Positions 4,403-6,107 of a stretch of DNA of 6,107 nucleotides are shown one piece after another; position 1 is the stretch's first letter, and the number at the start of each line of letters is the position of its first letter. The notes under the pieces were generated by a model. It worked only from the letters and a program-made list of their open reading frames with translations. It was not told the origin of the DNA and did no database searches. This DNA is from Desulfonatronovibrio sp. (GTDB taxonomy: Bacteria; Desulfobacterota; Desulfovibrionia; Desulfovibrionales; Desulfonatronovibrionaceae): positions 1-6,107 of the forward strand of contig PWPY01000241.1 in assembly GCA_003558575.1 (NCBI GenBank), in the 5' to 3' direction. A program made the position numbers and the translations under genes.

Positions 4403-5767
4403 ATGTTTGACAAGATCTCCAGAAATATCGGTTATAAAATTGGACTCAGCATTTCTCTCATTTCCCTTATTATTTTCTCTCTCATAATATTTGTCATGCT
4501 CATGTGGCAGAAAAACCTGACAGAAGACCAGGTTTCTCAAGAAGTAAGCAGATTTACAGATCTGCTCAAAACAACCATTGAGCGTCCAATGGTCATTGGT
4601 GATGATCAGGGCACGCGAGATGAATTTGCCCGTCTTTCTCAACGATATGACGAAACAGCAGCTTATCTTACTGACTTCAGAGGCAATATCACCTACAGCA
4701 CTGAATTGGATGTGATTCGCAAAGATTTCAATCAATCTGTGGATCATTATGAGATTCAACAGATAGGAGAAAGAGCCCTTGAATCTGACATCAGTGAAAG
4801 CGGTTTTTTCAGGATGGCCGGCAGAGATCTGTTTGTAAGTGTAAGTTCAGTACCCAACGAACCAGCATGTTATCATTGCCATGGTTCATCCCAGCCAATT
4901 CTCGGGAAAATGGTAGTTGTCCAGGATATTTCCCAGACCATGACCATTATGCGGGAGAATGCCCTTTATACCAGTTTGATGATATTAGCTGGCATAATTA
5001 TTCTTATTCTAAGTGTTTATGCCTTTATGCGCCGGGAAATATTCAACCCAGTAACCAAGATCGACAGAGCAACACAAAAGGTTTCCCAGGGTGATTTCTC
5101 TGCTGACTTTAAAATCGACAAAAAGGATGAACTTGGAAGTCTGTCCAGTCACCTTGAAGTTATGGTCGGCAATCTCAAGAAAGAGCTGGGATTTTCCAAG
5201 GGTATCCTGGACAGCATGACCACTCCCTGCTTTGTCTGTGATACCAATGGCAGAATATCATTTATAAATGATGCTGTAATGAAACTCCTGGGGCAGGATA
5301 ACAAGGAAGATTTCGTAAACAAACCTCCTTCAATGCTTGTTTACGGAGATGAACGGGAAACCATAACTGACAAAGTACTTGAAGCTCGCAAACCAATCCT
5401 TGGCCAGGAAGTGGAGCTCATCAATAAAAAGAATAAAAAGATTTACGTAAAAATTGACGCTGCTCCCCTTTATGATCTTGACCAGCAACTTATTGGGGCG
5501 TTTGTCCTTTATACAGACCTCACAGATGTTAAAAACCAGCAACGTGAAATTGAACAAAAGAATAAAATGATTGAGGCATCTGCTCAAAAAGCCGATGGAG
5601 TAGCCGAACAGGTTTCATCTGCTTCAGAACAATTATCAGCCCAGGTTGAACAGGCCAGTCGCGGAGCTGAAGAACAGAAAAACATGACTGATTCCACAGC
5701 AACCTCCATGGAAGAGATGAATGCCACAGTGCTGGAGGTAGCCAAAAACGCTTCACAATCAGCTTAA
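4403..5767 (+). pseudogene. Heme-binding methyl-accepting chemotaxis protein, interrupted by in-frame TAA
   Basis: The frame encodes 454 residues before a TAA at 5765-5767. Order of domains: membrane segment 1 (about 13-34); periplasmic sensor (about 36-186) with a c-type heme motif CYHCH (156-160); membrane segment 2 (about 187-208); HAMP (about 210-262, with NPVTKI and KKDELGSL); PAS (about 265-378, with a CxxC at C276/C279); then the first, descending helix of the signalling domain (about 390-454). Known receptors of this kind are Desulfovibrio DcrA, whose periplasmic c-type heme senses oxygen or redox state, and heme-c sensor receptors of Geobacter. The product up to the stop lacks the conserved tip that contacts CheA and CheW, so it could not signal normally. 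The same frame continues intact beyond the stop. A sequencing error, a recent nonsense mutation, or a truncated but retained receptor are all possible. It is the second gene after the tetraheme cytochrome. Confidence 0.88.
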
Positions 5768-6107
5768 GCATCGGAACAGGCCAAAAACACTGCACAGGAA
5801 GGTGCGGATACTGTTCAGAGCGCAGTCAAAGCCATTGCTGATGTCCAGCGCAACGCCCTTGGGCTAAAAAAGCAGATAACTGCCCTGGGTGAACAGGCCG
5901 AAGGTATCGGCAAGATAATGACTGTTATCGAAGATATTGCCGACCAGACCAATCTCCTGGCCCTTAATGCGGCAATAGAAGCGGCCAGAGCCGGTGATGC
6001 AGGACGGGGTTTTGCTGTGGTTGCCGATGAAGTACGCAAACTTGCTGAAAAAACCATGAACGCTACCAATGAAGTGGGACGCTACATTTATTCCATCCAG
6101 GAAGAAG
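5768..6107 (+). pseudogene. Severed C-terminal signalling domain of the chemoreceptor (runs off window)
   Basis: In the same frame as the gene starting at 4403, 113 open codons follow the TAA to the window end. They encode [16 protein letters not shown] and onward to the hallmark signalling tip at 5930-6055, which includes [40 protein letters not shown] and KT. This is the near-invariant hairpin of methyl-accepting proteins that docks CheA/CheW. The last residues ([13 protein letters not shown]) begin the ascending helix, and the gene is cut off by the window edge. There is no ribosome site or sensible start codon; the first in-frame ATG (5918) is just before the hairpin. It is therefore the remainder of the upstream gene, not an independent one. 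No frameshift or other stop is visible in it. Confidence 0.88.

Noticed and set aside
5765..5767. Recoded stop (selenocysteine or pyrrolysine) in the chemoreceptor
   Set aside because: Those use TGA and TAG respectively; this codon is TAA, and no special residue is expected at this helix position.
5815..6069. An 84-codon minus-strand open frame, rich in Ala, Ser and Arg
   Set aside because: It is the mirror of the conserved chemoreceptor signalling tip; its composition reflects the coding strand opposite.

Overview
The window looks like chromosomal DNA from a Desulfovibrio-like sulfate reducer (Desulfobacterota, Desulfovibrionales). This is an inference from its content: a multiheme c-type cytochrome next to a chemoreceptor that itself carries a c-type heme motif, several Hsp20 genes together, moderately AT-rich DNA, and strong Shine-Dalgarno sequences. 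No marker gene fixes the species.

Layout, left to right. Positions 1-208 hold no gene, but contain a REP-like inverted repeat pair and a perfect 16-base palindrome. Positions 209-1544 (minus strand) are a translationally coupled cvpA-mazG pair: a CvpA-family membrane protein, then the MazG nucleotide pyrophosphohydrolase. A small 120-aa protein (1715-2077, plus strand), probably with an Sm-like fold, diverges from cvpA. It ends at a perfectly palindromic, T-flanked terminator that also serves the convergent genes. Those are three Hsp20 small heat shock protein genes in a row on the minus strand (3524 down to 2156), each with an unusually complete ribosome binding site.

A gene-free region of about 400 bases (3525-3922) separates the Hsp20 genes from a divergent plus-strand operon. 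It carries candidate promoters and a perfect CRP/FNR-type palindrome. The operon encodes an exported tetraheme cytochrome c (3923-4387) and, 15 bases later, a methyl-accepting chemotaxis protein with a CxxCH heme motif in its periplasmic domain, followed by HAMP, PAS and signalling domains. Together they look like a redox- or oxygen-sensing taxis module.

The chemoreceptor frame is broken by one in-frame TAA at 5765-5767. The same frame then continues, with the strongly conserved signalling tip intact, to the window end. The gene is therefore either a fresh nonsense pseudogene or carries a base error. The most noteworthy points are the cytochrome/heme-chemoreceptor pair, its interrupted frame, and the CRP/HcpR-like site between it and the chaperone genes.
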